A stretch of DNA of 25,301 bases from Bacteroidetes bacterium UBA2364 (GCA_002344075.1 DDTM01000065.1:1-25301), one strand, 5' to 3'; shown: positions 9,009-17,859, numbered from the stretch's first letter. The notes: generated from the letters alone by a model not told the origin. Numbers and translations: made by a program.

Positions 9009-9021
9009 ACCCAAATTGGGT
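9009..9021. promoter_or_regulatory. Short palindrome in the divergent intergenic region
   Basis: ACCCAA-A-TTGGGT is a perfect 6-bp inverted repeat around one central base. It sits between the divergent metalloprotease (start 8939) and esterase (start 9149) genes. Its position suits an operator, but I know no regulator for it and no second strong copy is present in the window. The rest of the 209-base gap shows no convincing promoter. Confidence 0.25.
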
Positions 9022-9148
9022 TACAGCAATTAAGATCATCTCCTTTTCCTGCCCCGCGATCGTTTTTTTACTGCGATGTCCCCCGCCGTTCCGTATCTTC
9101 GGAGCGTTTTTATCTCCCTCTTCCGATTCCCTCTTCATTAAACACACC

Positions 9149-10558
9149 ATGCTCCGAATCTTATACAATAAAGCATTGTTTTTATTTAAATTAAAAAAAC
9201 CCAATACTCTTTGGATGCCTGCACATTTTTCAGAAGGTATCGTTTTACAACAACAAGCCAAAGTGCCCGTTTGGGGAAAGGCCGAACCCGGCCTCACCAT
9301 CCGGATAAGTGCTTCTTGGCAATCCGAAATCGTAGAAACCACCACCACCGCACACGGAGTTTGGAACCTCCGCCTGACTACACCACGTGCTGGTGGCCCC
9401 TTTTCACTCCGCATCACCGATGGCCACCAGACCATTCACCTCCAAGAGGTATTCATCGGCGAAGTGTGGCTTTGTTCTGGGCAATCCAATATGGAGTGGA
9501 GTGCCAATATGGGCATTCTGAATGGTCGTTTGGAAATAGAGGCGGCACATCATCCTCAAATTCATTTTTTTAATGTGACACGCCATGCCTCCGAAATTCC
9601 ATTGGATCACTTAAAAGGGAGGTGGCAGGCTTGTACCCCGGCCAGTATGCAAAATTTTAGCGCCGTTGCCTATTTCTTTGCAAGACGGCTACAGGAAGTG
9701 CTGAACGTACCTATTGGGCTAATACAGGCTGCTTGGGGCGGAACACCTGCTGAGGTCTGGATACCGGAAAATGCACTGATGGCCGATGCTTTCTTACGTG
9801 AAGCAGCAAAAAAACAAATGCCCCGCCTTTGGGGGCCTCATGAGCCGGGAAGAACTTATAATGCCATGATTCAACCACTTTGGCCTTATAAAATTGCCGG
9901 CGTTTTGTATTATCAGGGTGAATCGAATGTAGAAAATGCCTATGCCTATGAAGCGTTGTTAGAGACATTGATTCGGTCTTGGCGAACAGAATGGGCGGAA
10001 CAACTCCCTTTTTATATCGCGCAAATTGCCCCCTATGACTACGAAATTCCGGAAGCAGGGGTGGTCGTCCGTGAGGCGCAACGGCGCGTTGTGAGCAAGT
10101 TGGCTGCCAGCGGCCTCGTGGTGACCAGCGACATCGGAAATGTCCAGGACATTCATCCGATGAACAAGCAAGACGTCGGGCTACGGTTTGCCAATCTGGT
10201 ACTGAACAGCCATTACCAGCAAGAAATGGGCCTGACCTCCAGTCCGATATTCCGAAAAGCCGTGCAAAAAGGCGAACAAACCATAGTCTATTTTGAAAAT
10301 GCTCTGGGCCTACGTACCAGCGACGGCGCACCACCCTCTCATTTCGAATTGGCCGGACCATCCGGGGAATTTTTATCTGTCCTTGCGAAAATTGTCCAAG
10401 ATACCGTGATCCTCACCTCACCAGAACTGACTACTCCCACCCAAATCCGGTTCGCTTGGCACAATACCGCTACGCCCAACCTTGTCAACGGTGCTGGGCT
10501 CCCCGCATCGTGTTTTAAGGGAGAAGTTGAGAACTTTGTTGACAAAGCAGATGCTTAA
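9149..10558 (+). CDS. Sialate O-acetylesterase-like carbohydrate esterase (SASA domain)
   Basis: Predicted SGNH-type esterase that removes acetyl groups from sugars such as O-acetylated sialic acid or plant/bacterial polysaccharide. The nucleophile motif CSGQSNMEW (109-117, probably S113) and the VLYYQGESNVENA block (252-264) are characteristic, and DIHPMN supplies the likely Asp-His pair (D334, H336). The N-terminal MPAHFSEGIVLQQ and VPVWGKAEPG segments belong to the usual beta-rich domain. Homologues normally start with a cleavable signal peptide. Here the first 20 residues are A+T-rich coding, basic and only weakly hydrophobic, so the enzyme may be cytoplasmic or the leader atypical. An internal ATG at 9215 would begin exactly at the conserved domain. 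No sialic acid catabolic genes are near, so the natural substrate is unclear. Confidence 0.87.
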   Translation: MLRILYNKALFLFKLKKPNTLWMPAHFSEGIVLQQQAKVPVWGKAEPGLTIRISASWQSEIVETTTTAHGVWNLRLTTPRAGGPFSLRITDGHQTIHLQEVFIGEVWLCSGQSNMEWSANMGILNGRLEIEAAHHPQIHFFNVTRHASEIPLDHLKGRWQACTPASMQNFSAVAYFFARRLQEVLNVPIGLIQAAWGGTPAEVWIPENALMADAFLREAAKKQMPRLWGPHEPGRTYNAMIQPLWPYKIAGVLYYQGESNVENAYAYEALLETLIRSWRTEWAEQLPFYIAQIAPYDYEIPEAGVVVREAQRRVVSKLAASGLVVTSDIGNVQDIHPMNKQDVGLRFANLVLNSHYQQEMGLTSSPIFRKAVQKGEQTIVYFENALGLRTSDGAPPSHFELAGPSGEFLSVLAKIVQDTVILTSPELTTPTQIRFAWHNTATPNLVNGAGLPASCFKGEVENFVDKADA

Positions 10559-10772
10559 AACTCATTGCCCCCAACCTGTAAAACATCCTCAAATGCTTTA
10601 AATAGGGCATGACAACCTTCCCTCGGAACTCTTTGTGACTAACAAGAAGTCACCGGCAGAAAATAAGACGGACTTAAACAAACTTAGCCGCGCAGTCGCA
10701 GTAAATTTATGCTATATTGGTTAGAAATTTCGTATAGACATGGCAACATTGTATCTCGGCCACATAGCCCAG
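10559..10772. other. Convergent intergenic region with a weak hairpin
   Basis: Between the esterase stop and the stop of the GH3 gene. The only structure I see is GTGACT (10635-10640) and AGTCAC (10648-10653), a 6-bp stem with a 7-base loop and no T tract. It could mark transcript ends for both strands, but the evidence is thin. No ORF or RNA gene is apparent. Confidence 0.3.
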
Positions 10773-12347
10773 TTAGCCAGTAGCGAGAACCTTTGCCAAA
10801 GCGCGTTGAGAAGGGGCCATATCACTAAACGCGCATAGATGCACCGTCGCTTCGGGAACCATTGCAAAAAGTTGCGGGCTACCCAACGAAGCCAAGACAA
10901 CGGGTTGTTGGCGAACGATAGCCTCCACGAATGCCTGATGATGGGGTTTAAGGCCAAAACGATGCCAAGCCGCAGGCTTAACGATAGGCGCCACCACCAC
11001 TTGCTGATATTTTGCAGCCACCTCCAGAATTGCATCCAATTCGGCGGGATGGGTCAGTTCAGAGACCTCCTCGTATCGGGCACGCGGAAACTGGGCACGG
11101 ATGGCATCAGCAAGAGGCTGCTCGGTCGGATCCAGCGGTGTGGAGAATGGCTTCATCAACACCACCAACATCGGTGCTTCGGGGTGTGGTAAGGGGAAAA
11201 AGTCAGCGTTAGGTTTGAGCACCTGAACAGCGCGTACCGCCATTTCATCGGCACGATCCTGTGCATGTGCGCTCCCGATTTCCACATCGGGAAAATAAGT
11301 AGCAGGGTTCTCGTAAAAATCAGCACCAAATTTATCTATAAAATGCGTTTTTAGTCGCCACACCCGTGCGAGGGCTTCATCAATACGGGCCTCGGAAAGT
11401 CGCCCCTCAGCAATTGCTTGTTCGACACCAAGGACGATTTCCGCTACATCCCGTACATCCAACAAAATATCCACACCAGCATTCAGTAGCATCACCGTCA
11501 TCTCTGCTTCACTTTGGCCGTCCGGACCAATACCACCCATCAACAAGCTATCGGTAATCACCGCTCCAGTAAAACCCATTTCGTGCCGGAGTAGGTTCAC
11601 CAAAATTGGAAAAGAAGCAGTGGCCGGGGTTTTCGGATCATCCAGTGCAGGAAAAGCTACATGAGCTGTCATCACCAGTTCAGCTCCCGCATCAAAGGCT
11701 TTTTGGAAAGGAGGCAGATCAAAAAACGCCAATTCTTCGCGGCTTGCCGAAACCTGCGCAAGTTCTTCGTGTGAATCCTGATCGGTGTTACCATGTCCCG
11801 GAAAATGTTTGGGGCATGTTAGCAACCCTTCAGCACGAGAGCTACGGATGAATGCCTCCACCAACCGTCCCGCTTCGTCTGGAGATGTACTAAAAGCACG
11901 TGTCGCAATAATGGGGTTTTTGGGATTCCGGCTCACATCGGCCACAGGAGCAAACGCAATATGAACCCCCATAGACAGGGCCTCGCGTGCGCCCATACGC
12001 CCAAACTCCATGACCAATGCCACAGCCTCATCGGCTGTACCCATTGCTTGAAAGGCCATAACATGTGGAAAGACCGTAGCTGGGCGCATTTGTTGGCCCA
12101 CTCCCCGTTCCATATCTGTTCCTACCAATAACGGAAATTTTGCGGCCTTCTGTAGTTGCTTCAAGGTTTCCGAAGCCGCCGGATATTGTCCGTTAAACAG
12201 GCAAAGTCCCCCAATGGCCCAATCCTGAATCAAGCCCAAGATGCGTGCTTCGTCTTCGTTTACACGCTTGGCGGGTGGCATATTCGATCCAATCCGGACA
12301 AAGAGTAATTGCGCAATTTTGTCTCGAAGGTGAGTAGGGAAATTCAT
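10773..12347 (-). CDS. Cytoplasmic GH3 beta-N-acetylglucosaminidase, NagZ-like
   Basis: Glycoside hydrolase family 3 protein, expected to cleave beta-1,4-linked N-acetylglucosamine from 1,6-anhydroMurNAc muropeptides during wall recycling. The NagZ signature KHFPGHG (180-186) is followed by the D191-S-H193 dyad that acts as general acid/base in this subfamily. D266 in GAVITDSLLMGG is the likely nucleophile, and GTDMERGVGQQ (76-86) is another typical block. Residues about 370-524 form an extra C-terminal domain beyond the single-domain NagZ, as in Gram-positive and Bacteroidota NagZ-like enzymes. No signal peptide is present, so it should act in the cytoplasm. It is the last gene of the nine-gene minus-strand run, 28 bases after the secreted GH3-serine hydrolase, and the pair could work on the two sides of the inner membrane. 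Peptidoglycan as substrate is a family-based inference. Confidence 0.88.
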   Translation of the reverse strand: MNFPTHLRDKIAQLLFVRIGSNMPPAKRVNEDEARILGLIQDWAIGGLCLFNGQYPAASETLKQLQKAAKFPLLVGTDMERGVGQQMRPATVFPHVMAFQAMGTADEAVALVMEFGRMGAREALSMGVHIAFAPVADVSRNPKNPIIATRAFSTSPDEAGRLVEAFIRSSRAEGLLTCPKHFPGHGNTDQDSHEELAQVSASREELAFFDLPPFQKAFDAGAELVMTAHVAFPALDDPKTPATASFPILVNLLRHEMGFTGAVITDSLLMGGIGPDGQSEAEMTVMLLNAGVDILLDVRDVAEIVLGVEQAIAEGRLSEARIDEALARVWRLKTHFIDKFGADFYENPATYFPDVEIGSAHAQDRADEMAVRAVQVLKPNADFFPLPHPEAPMLVVLMKPFSTPLDPTEQPLADAIRAQFPRARYEEVSELTHPAELDAILEVAAKYQQVVVAPIVKPAAWHRFGLKPHHQAFVEAIVRQQPVVLASLGSPQLFAMVPEATVHLCAFSDMAPSQRALAKVLATG

Positions 12348-12375
12348 GTTAGGTTGTTTTAAATCCCTTAAAGAA

Positions 12376-15237
12376 TCACCATGTCCGGTTAACAGGCTTG
12401 GTGGTGTTTATTTTTCCATTTTTAATCAGGTCCCAAACCATGTCTGCATATTTAGGACGTATCTCACGGATTTTTTGGTTTTCGCGGGTAGGATATACCC
12501 GATTGGTCAGCAGGATGGCAAACAGTTTCGCATCTGGATCTATCCAAATACTGGTCCCAGTAAATCCGGTATGGCCATAGCTTCGAGGCCCCCACTGTGT
12601 GCCTGCTGTGGTATAGCCTGAACGAGGCTTTGTATCCCAACCCAGCGCACGGGTGCTAAATCCGGATTGTTGTACTTTGGTAAACAAGCGGATGGTTTCG
12701 GGCTTCAGGTATTGTTGTCCACCATAGGATCCTTCATTCAGCATCATATGGGCAAAAATAGCCAAGTCGTTGGCGGTCGAGAACAAACCTGCATGACCAG
12801 ACGTACCTCCCAGCACCCAAGCGCATTCATCATGTACTTCACCCTGCATCAATTTTTTGCGGAAATAAGTATCTTTTTCGGTTGGCACCACCGCCAGATC
12901 ATCCCCGGCGCCATTCGTCGGGCGAAACCCGGTGCGGTTCATGCCCAAAGGCGTCCAGAAATATTGTTTCAGATACGCATCTAAGGATTTCCCGGAAATG
13001 CGCTCAACAATCAACCCCACTAAGATCATATCTAAATCGCTATATTCCATTTTGGTGCCGGGTGTGAAATACAATTTATCGGCAAAAATGTATTGTAAGA
13101 CCCCTTCCCTCGAATTGATTCCCATGTTGTAGAACGCATAAAAGGCTTTTAAACCACCAGTATGGGTCATGAGATGACGAATGGTGAGTTGATCTTTTCC
13201 ATTTGGTGCAAATTCTGGAATAAACTTCACCACCTTGTCATCCAGACGTAATTTTCCTTCTTCATAAAGCTTCATTACGGCAGTAGTCAGGCCCACCACT
13301 TTGGTCAAAGACGCCAGATCGAAGGGCATATCTGGCGAAACCGCCACTTCCGAATCATAGGTTTGATAGCCATAGGCTTTCGCCCGAACGAGGGCCTGAT
13401 CCGTTCCAAACGCGATTGCTGCCGCAGGGAAGGCTTTATTCCGAATAGCCCCCTCTAATAATGCATCGAGGGCGGCAAAACGCGCCGGATCGAATTGACG
13501 GGTCTGGTTCATGGGATACGAAGGCGAGACGTTTAATCCGCTCCACAGGGGATACAATCCCGGCACTGTAACAGGCAGTTTGCCTTGAACGGGCTTTCGT
13601 CCAACCAGTGCCTCTGCCGCGTTTTCCACCGAAGCAGGGTCTGAACCATAGGCAACCGCAAAAACCGAAGGCTGTGCTTGCAAACCATGCGTAAGATAGG
13701 GCGAACCAAACGAAATCAGGATCACAGTTTTGCCAAGGGCGATTAATTTTTCTAAAAAAGCTTTGTGTTTCATAACCGTTTGTTGTTCTTGCGGATTGCC
13801 GTGAAAGCCAATATAGGCGGGGATAAGGAAGGTATCGGCGTTCCCTGAGTGGCTCAAAACCGTTTCATAATCAAGGGAGTTGCTCCTGCGGTCTAATAAA
13901 AAGGTTTGCGTAGCCCGAAGGCCCACCGATTGTAAAGCCCGTTGAAACCCTTCCCCCACTTTTGGATCATCGTCGTCGTTTAAGTGAATCAGCGATATCT
14001 TGCGGGATAAACGTGGCTGTAATGGAAAAGATTGTCCTTCGTTGCGCAAGAGGGTAAAAGCTGCCTCAGCGATGGTTTCTGCCAAGGCTTTATGTGCTCC
14101 CAACGAAACATGCTGGTGTATTTCGGAGAGGGCAATACTTTTCTTTTCATGTAATTTCAGGGCAGCCTTTAGGCGTAGCAATGTTAAAACGGAACGATTG
14201 ATCCGTCCTTCGCTCAAACGGCCAGTAGCCACCGCTTGTACAATGGCACGATGCGCTACAAATGGGTCCGGAGACATCAGGATTTGGTCTGCCCCTGCTT
14301 CTAATGCCCGAACGGCTGCCTCCCCTACCCCAAATTGTGCGGTAACGCCTTTCATACCCATAGCATCCGTGACCACAAGACCTGTAAACCCCCATTCATC
14401 CCGTAAAATGCCCGTTGTGATGGCTTTGGACAAAGTGGCCGGAAGGCGCTCCTCTTTTTCGAGTGCAGGAACCGCCAAATGACCTACCATAACGGATTTT
14501 ACTCCGCTTTTCACCGCATCTCGGAACGGAACCAATTCGGTAGCTTGTAGGCGAGGAAGGGCAAACGGCAGAAGCGGTAATCCGTGATGGGAATCGGTGG
14601 CCGTATCTCCATGCCCCGGAAAATGTTTTACGGTGGCAATTAGTCCGTTTTCCTGCATCCCATCAATGTAGGCACGAACCATTTTCGATACTGTTTCCGG
14701 AGATTCACCATACGAACGGACATTAATAATCGGGTTTTCTGGATTATTGTTGACATCAGCCACAGGTGCAAAATTCTGATGTACTCCCAATGCCCGCGCT
14801 TCTTTTGCCACCATCTGACCCATCTGATAAGCCAAGGCCGGATTTTGTGTAGCCCCCAATGCCATTGCAGAAGGAAATGCCGTGGTTCGTTTGGTGCGCA
14901 TGGCCACACCATTTTCCATGTCCATCGAGATCAGTAACGGCACTTCGGCCATTTCCTGCATCCAATTCGTTAGTTCAGCTTGTGCAAGAGGCTCCGCTAG
15001 GGTAAGAATGACCCCACCCACTTTCAGGTTTTGGATCAGGGTTTTGAGTTGAGTCCGTTCGGTGCTGTCTTCGCCATTAAATTCCCCAAAGGCAATGACC
15101 GATAACAATTGTGCCACACGATCTTCTAAAGAAAGGCTTGTCAGAGTTTCTTCTGCCCAGTCTTTGGGAGGCTGCGTTGCCGAAAGGGTAAGTAGAACGG
15201 GCAAAATAACCAACCAATACCTAATTTTTTGATTCAT
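12376..15237 (-). CDS. Secreted GH3 beta-N-acetylglucosaminidase fused to class C-type serine hydrolase
   Basis: Two enzymes in one 953-residue chain. I chose the ATG at 15237 because it directly begins a signal peptide (MNQKIRYWLVILPVLLTLS); an upstream in-frame start at 15291 would overlap the preceding gene and bury the leader. Residues about 30-360 are a NagZ-type GH3 domain with KHFPGHG (204-210), the D215/H217 dyad and nucleophile D291 (LVVTDAMGMKG). A GH3 C-terminal domain follows to about 570. Residues about 585-930 are a beta-lactamase/CubicO-like hydrolase with S643-L-T-K, Y732-S-D and H889-T-G. The Y-S-D and HTG variants argue against a true beta-lactamase and fit an esterase or D-amino-acid peptidase type. 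This fusion is known in Bacteroidota. It starts 16 bases after the transmembrane PP2C gene, apparently in the same operon. A role in digesting periplasmic peptidoglycan fragments is inferred. Confidence 0.9.
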   Translation of the reverse strand: MNQKIRYWLVILPVLLTLSATQPPKDWAEETLTSLSLEDRVAQLLSVIAFGEFNGEDSTERTQLKTLIQNLKVGGVILTLAEPLAQAELTNWMQEMAEVPLLISMDMENGVAMRTKRTTAFPSAMALGATQNPALAYQMGQMVAKEARALGVHQNFAPVADVNNNPENPIINVRSYGESPETVSKMVRAYIDGMQENGLIATVKHFPGHGDTATDSHHGLPLLPFALPRLQATELVPFRDAVKSGVKSVMVGHLAVPALEKEERLPATLSKAITTGILRDEWGFTGLVVTDAMGMKGVTAQFGVGEAAVRALEAGADQILMSPDPFVAHRAIVQAVATGRLSEGRINRSVLTLLRLKAALKLHEKKSIALSEIHQHVSLGAHKALAETIAEAAFTLLRNEGQSFPLQPRLSRKISLIHLNDDDDPKVGEGFQRALQSVGLRATQTFLLDRRSNSLDYETVLSHSGNADTFLIPAYIGFHGNPQEQQTVMKHKAFLEKLIALGKTVILISFGSPYLTHGLQAQPSVFAVAYGSDPASVENAAEALVGRKPVQGKLPVTVPGLYPLWSGLNVSPSYPMNQTRQFDPARFAALDALLEGAIRNKAFPAAAIAFGTDQALVRAKAYGYQTYDSEVAVSPDMPFDLASLTKVVGLTTAVMKLYEEGKLRLDDKVVKFIPEFAPNGKDQLTIRHLMTHTGGLKAFYAFYNMGINSREGVLQYIFADKLYFTPGTKMEYSDLDMILVGLIVERISGKSLDAYLKQYFWTPLGMNRTGFRPTNGAGDDLAVVPTEKDTYFRKKLMQGEVHDECAWVLGGTSGHAGLFSTANDLAIFAHMMLNEGSYGGQQYLKPETIRLFTKVQQSGFSTRALGWDTKPRSGYTTAGTQWGPRSYGHTGFTGTSIWIDPDAKLFAILLTNRVYPTRENQKIREIRPKYADMVWDLIKNGKINTTKPVNRTW

Positions 15238-15253
15238 TGCGTGTTTAGCATTA

Positions 15254-17056
15254 TTAATTGATCGCCCACTCACCAGTTTGCAAGCGTACATTAAACAATT
15301 TCGTTTCTGGCTTCTCGAAGGTTATCGAAACCTGATCTGGCCGTAAAAAAGCCACCGTAGGCAAGCGTACCCCATTCAAACCACCATATTGGTATCCGAT
15401 GAGATACGACTCGGATAAGGTGAGATCGTGCGCCAAAAGCAACATAAAGCCCAGTTTAACATCGCTAAATGCCAATCCTTCAAGATGCCACTTATCATTC
15501 TTACTCAAGTCTTTGCGAATAAACCGCCGATCGTCGCGGATGGTGTTTTTCATTTCATTAAACCGCCCAATAAGAGTTTCGTTTAACCGAATCTTTTGTG
15601 TCCACAGTTTACCATCTTGCACCAACGAATCTGGGGAGGCTTTCTGTACCATATGTGCAAATAAAACCTGTGCATCGGTGGCTGTTTGCACATACCGCAT
15701 CCAATTGGTCTGTTTTGGCATAAAGTCCCTGTCTGGCATCATCAATTTACCTGCTTCCGGTACATCGGCCAAAATACTTTGGTCTGTCAGCGCTGGATCA
15801 ATAAAAAAGTATCCGATAGATTCTAATTCTGCCACTTTTCCCGCAATTCCAATCAAGCCCAGTTTATTGGCTTCGGCAAATACCACAATCAAGCTATCTT
15901 TTTGGCGATTTTGGAACACCAACTGATCCAAGCCTGTTTTTGCAGAACGAACAATGCCCACCACTTCTGGTTGCCCCGTAATGGTCAATGATGGGCCTCC
16001 CAACTGAATGTACACCTTTTCCGGATCGTTTTTCCAGATAACGGTGCCTTCGGTTAGTGTCCCAATCTGCAGAAATTGACCGCGTACATCGGTCAATGAA
16101 GCACCCGGACGTTTGCCTGCATATACGTACTCATCGGGTGTTCCCCTCAACCACCACCACAGCGACCCAGCTACCAGCAGCAATCCCAATATCCCCAATA
16201 TCCAGAATCCATAAGTGCTTTTCTTGGGAGTATTGGGCATTTTCGGGGGCACAACGATGCCCGGTTTCGTCACCGCTTGGGGCAGTTTATCCCCCACTTT
16301 CAGCAAGGCCACCGTCACATTGTCTTGGTGCGGATGGTTACGGTCTAATGTAAGTTGTACGAGGTGCTCCGCAGCATCGTTTGGATGTAAGTCCAAAATA
16401 TCTGCAATTTCATGCTCATTCAATGTACCATGCAGGCCATCAGAACAAAGCAAAACCACATCCCCCTCATACAATGGAAAAGCGTGGACATTCCGATCAA
16501 TTTCCACCAAATTCGCCATTCCAATAAAACTGGTGAGCGCATTCCTTTCCGGATTCAGGGCCGCCTGATCGAGGGTCAAGATCCCCGCTTTCACCTGTTG
16601 ATTCAGCACTCTTGAATAAATATGTTCAATATTGAGCGGGGCTAACTCCTGCCGGCGGTACAGGAAAATCCGGCTATCTCCCACCGACACCCAATACAAG
16701 TGCAGGTCTTTGACCACCGCCGCCACCAAGGTTGTCCCTGCGAGGTGCGCCAATCCAGCAGCATTCGCCATTTGATAAACAGCTTCATTTGCCGCATGTG
16801 TTGCACGGAGTAAAAGCTCGGCAGGCGGTTCTCCCTGCTTCGGGTGAGCAAAGGTGTGCAAAACCACTTGCTTGGCCAAATTACTGGCTTCTTGCCCCAT
16901 AGCCATCCCGCCCATCCCATCGGCTACAACCACCAATGCGCCAAAATTTTTGACCAATTCCGCATCTCCCAGATCCGAGAACCCGAATGCGTCTTGCTGT
17001 TGCTCGCGTTGACCAATGTGTTGCGCATTTTGTGGAAATACTTGCATATCATTCAT
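15254..17056 (-). CDS. PP2C-type Ser/Thr phosphatase with transmembrane segment and uncharacterised outer domain
   Basis: Residues about 10-255 form a PPM/PP2C phosphatase that removes phosphate from Thr/Ser in a metal-dependent reaction. Metal-site motifs are intact: QQQDAF (D22), VVADGMGG (D46-G47), GDSR (D127), CSDGL (D206) and DNVT (D245). A linker and one membrane helix (about 282-302) follow. The remaining 300 residues should face the periplasm, and I do not recognise their fold. The start at 17056 has AGGA six bases upstream, which favours it over the ATG at 17047. It lies 30 bases after the membrane FHA gene and 16 before the GH3 fusion gene. The layout is like a receptor with a phosphatase as its output domain, the reverse of PASTA kinases. 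Phosphatase activity is well supported; the sensing role is inferred. Confidence 0.88.
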   Translation of the reverse strand: MNDMQVFPQNAQHIGQREQQQDAFGFSDLGDAELVKNFGALVVVADGMGGMAMGQEASNLAKQVVLHTFAHPKQGEPPAELLLRATHAANEAVYQMANAAGLAHLAGTTLVAAVVKDLHLYWVSVGDSRIFLYRRQELAPLNIEHIYSRVLNQQVKAGILTLDQAALNPERNALTSFIGMANLVEIDRNVHAFPLYEGDVVLLCSDGLHGTLNEHEIADILDLHPNDAAEHLVQLTLDRNHPHQDNVTVALLKVGDKLPQAVTKPGIVVPPKMPNTPKKSTYGFWILGILGLLLVAGSLWWWLRGTPDEYVYAGKRPGASLTDVRGQFLQIGTLTEGTVIWKNDPEKVYIQLGGPSLTITGQPEVVGIVRSAKTGLDQLVFQNRQKDSLIVVFAEANKLGLIGIAGKVAELESIGYFFIDPALTDQSILADVPEAGKLMMPDRDFMPKQTNWMRYVQTATDAQVLFAHMVQKASPDSLVQDGKLWTQKIRLNETLIGRFNEMKNTIRDDRRFIRKDLSKNDKWHLEGLAFSDVKLGFMLLLAHDLTLSESYLIGYQYGGLNGVRLPTVAFLRPDQVSITFEKPETKLFNVRLQTGEWAIN

Positions 17057-17086
17057 AGTTGTTCCTGCTCTTCAGTACTAATCTTT

Positions 17087-17848
17087 TTATACCAAACGCA
17101 CTTCTGTCTCGAAAACACTGACACCCCCCGCCAGTTGGATTTCCATGCCTTGTATGCGCGAAATGGGCAAACGTAACATACCTTTTACGGTTTCCCAATG
17201 ATCTCCCCCCCCCATAAAACGAACCATAGTCCCATTCAAGGATTCGCAATCTTCCAATACCAATATGGGCTTTCCCTGTTCCGTTTCTACTTGGAACCGA
17301 CAATGACGACCAGAAATTTGTGCATCATGTAAAATCAAATGGGCAAACGTCGGATCCCGCCCAATCATCACCCCACCTTCTGGAATCTCCAGGGATTGGT
17401 GCAAGTATTCACCTTGGATGCACCGTAGCCACACCCCGACACGGTTCGAGGACGGTGTAAGGGGCGCAAGGTCTGTCGGCGCTTCCAATAAGGCTTGTAC
17501 AATCTGGGTACCAGCTTTGGGGATGACAACAGTTGGATCAATGCGTGCAAGCCAAATGCCATCAGCAGGTATTTCGGGTAGGTCAGTCGGTTTAGGAACA
17601 ACGGGTAATTCGGGAGGGCCTATGGGCACCGATTCTTTCTCCGGATGTCGGACAGCGGGTAACTCGTCTCCTCCGACAGGAGGTTGTTCCGAAAGCACGG
17701 CAGGGTTCGGTGCAGGTGGAACAACCTTTTCTGTATTGTCTTGGGGCAATTCTCCAGACTTCAAAAAAGAACGAATGCCACGAACCGCAAACCCAACCAC
17801 AGCTCCGCCTAAAATCATGACGCCTAAGGTGATTAGTTCTAATTCCAT
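17087..17848 (-). CDS. Membrane-anchored FHA-domain protein
   Basis: Phosphothreonine-reader protein. An uncleaved N-terminal membrane helix (about 4-23) is followed by a proline-rich linker (about 40-95), an unassigned segment (about 96-150) and a C-terminal FHA domain (about 155-250). The FHA recognition residues are visible: G163-R164, ISGRH (S179, R181, H182) and SLNGT (N205). It would hold phosphorylated partners at the inner face of the membrane. A GAGGG sequence 4 bases before the ATG is one of the few reasonable ribosome binding sites here, and lies at the end of the preceding PP2C gene (11-base gap). A run of nine G (coding strand) encodes M212-G-G-G; a one-base slip there would remove the last FHA strands. 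The binding partner is unknown; the kinase and vWA proteins of the same run are candidates. Confidence 0.87.
   Translation of the reverse strand: MELELITLGVMILGGAVVGFAVRGIRSFLKSGELPQDNTEKVVPPAPNPAVLSEQPPVGGDELPAVRHPEKESVPIGPPELPVVPKPTDLPEIPADGIWLARIDPTVVIPKAGTQIVQALLEAPTDLAPLTPSSNRVGVWLRCIQGEYLHQSLEIPEGGVMIGRDPTFAHLILHDAQISGRHCRFQVETEQGKPILVLEDCESLNGTMVRFMGGGDHWETVKGMLRLPISRIQGMEIQLAGGVSVFETEVRLV
17205..17213 (-). repeat. Nine-base G homopolymer inside the FHA coding region
   Basis: Nine consecutive C on the plus strand (G on the coding strand) at codons 212-215 of the membrane FHA gene. This is the kind of tract prone to polymerase slippage. Slippage would truncate the FHA domain after its NGT motif. 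Confidence 0.9.
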
Positions 17849-17859
17849 ACGGCCCTCTT

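Noticed and set aside
9711..10361. Open frame of 216 codons on the minus strand opposite the esterase gene
   Set aside because: Rich in Arg, Pro and Trp as expected from antisense of the SASA domain coding strand; no motif and no room for regulatory signals.
12376..15237. Antibiotic-resistance beta-lactamase
   Set aside because: The SxxK motif is present, but the second and third motifs are Y-S-D and HTG rather than Y-x-N and KTG, and the domain is fused to a GH3 enzyme, which fits a housekeeping wall hydrolase better.
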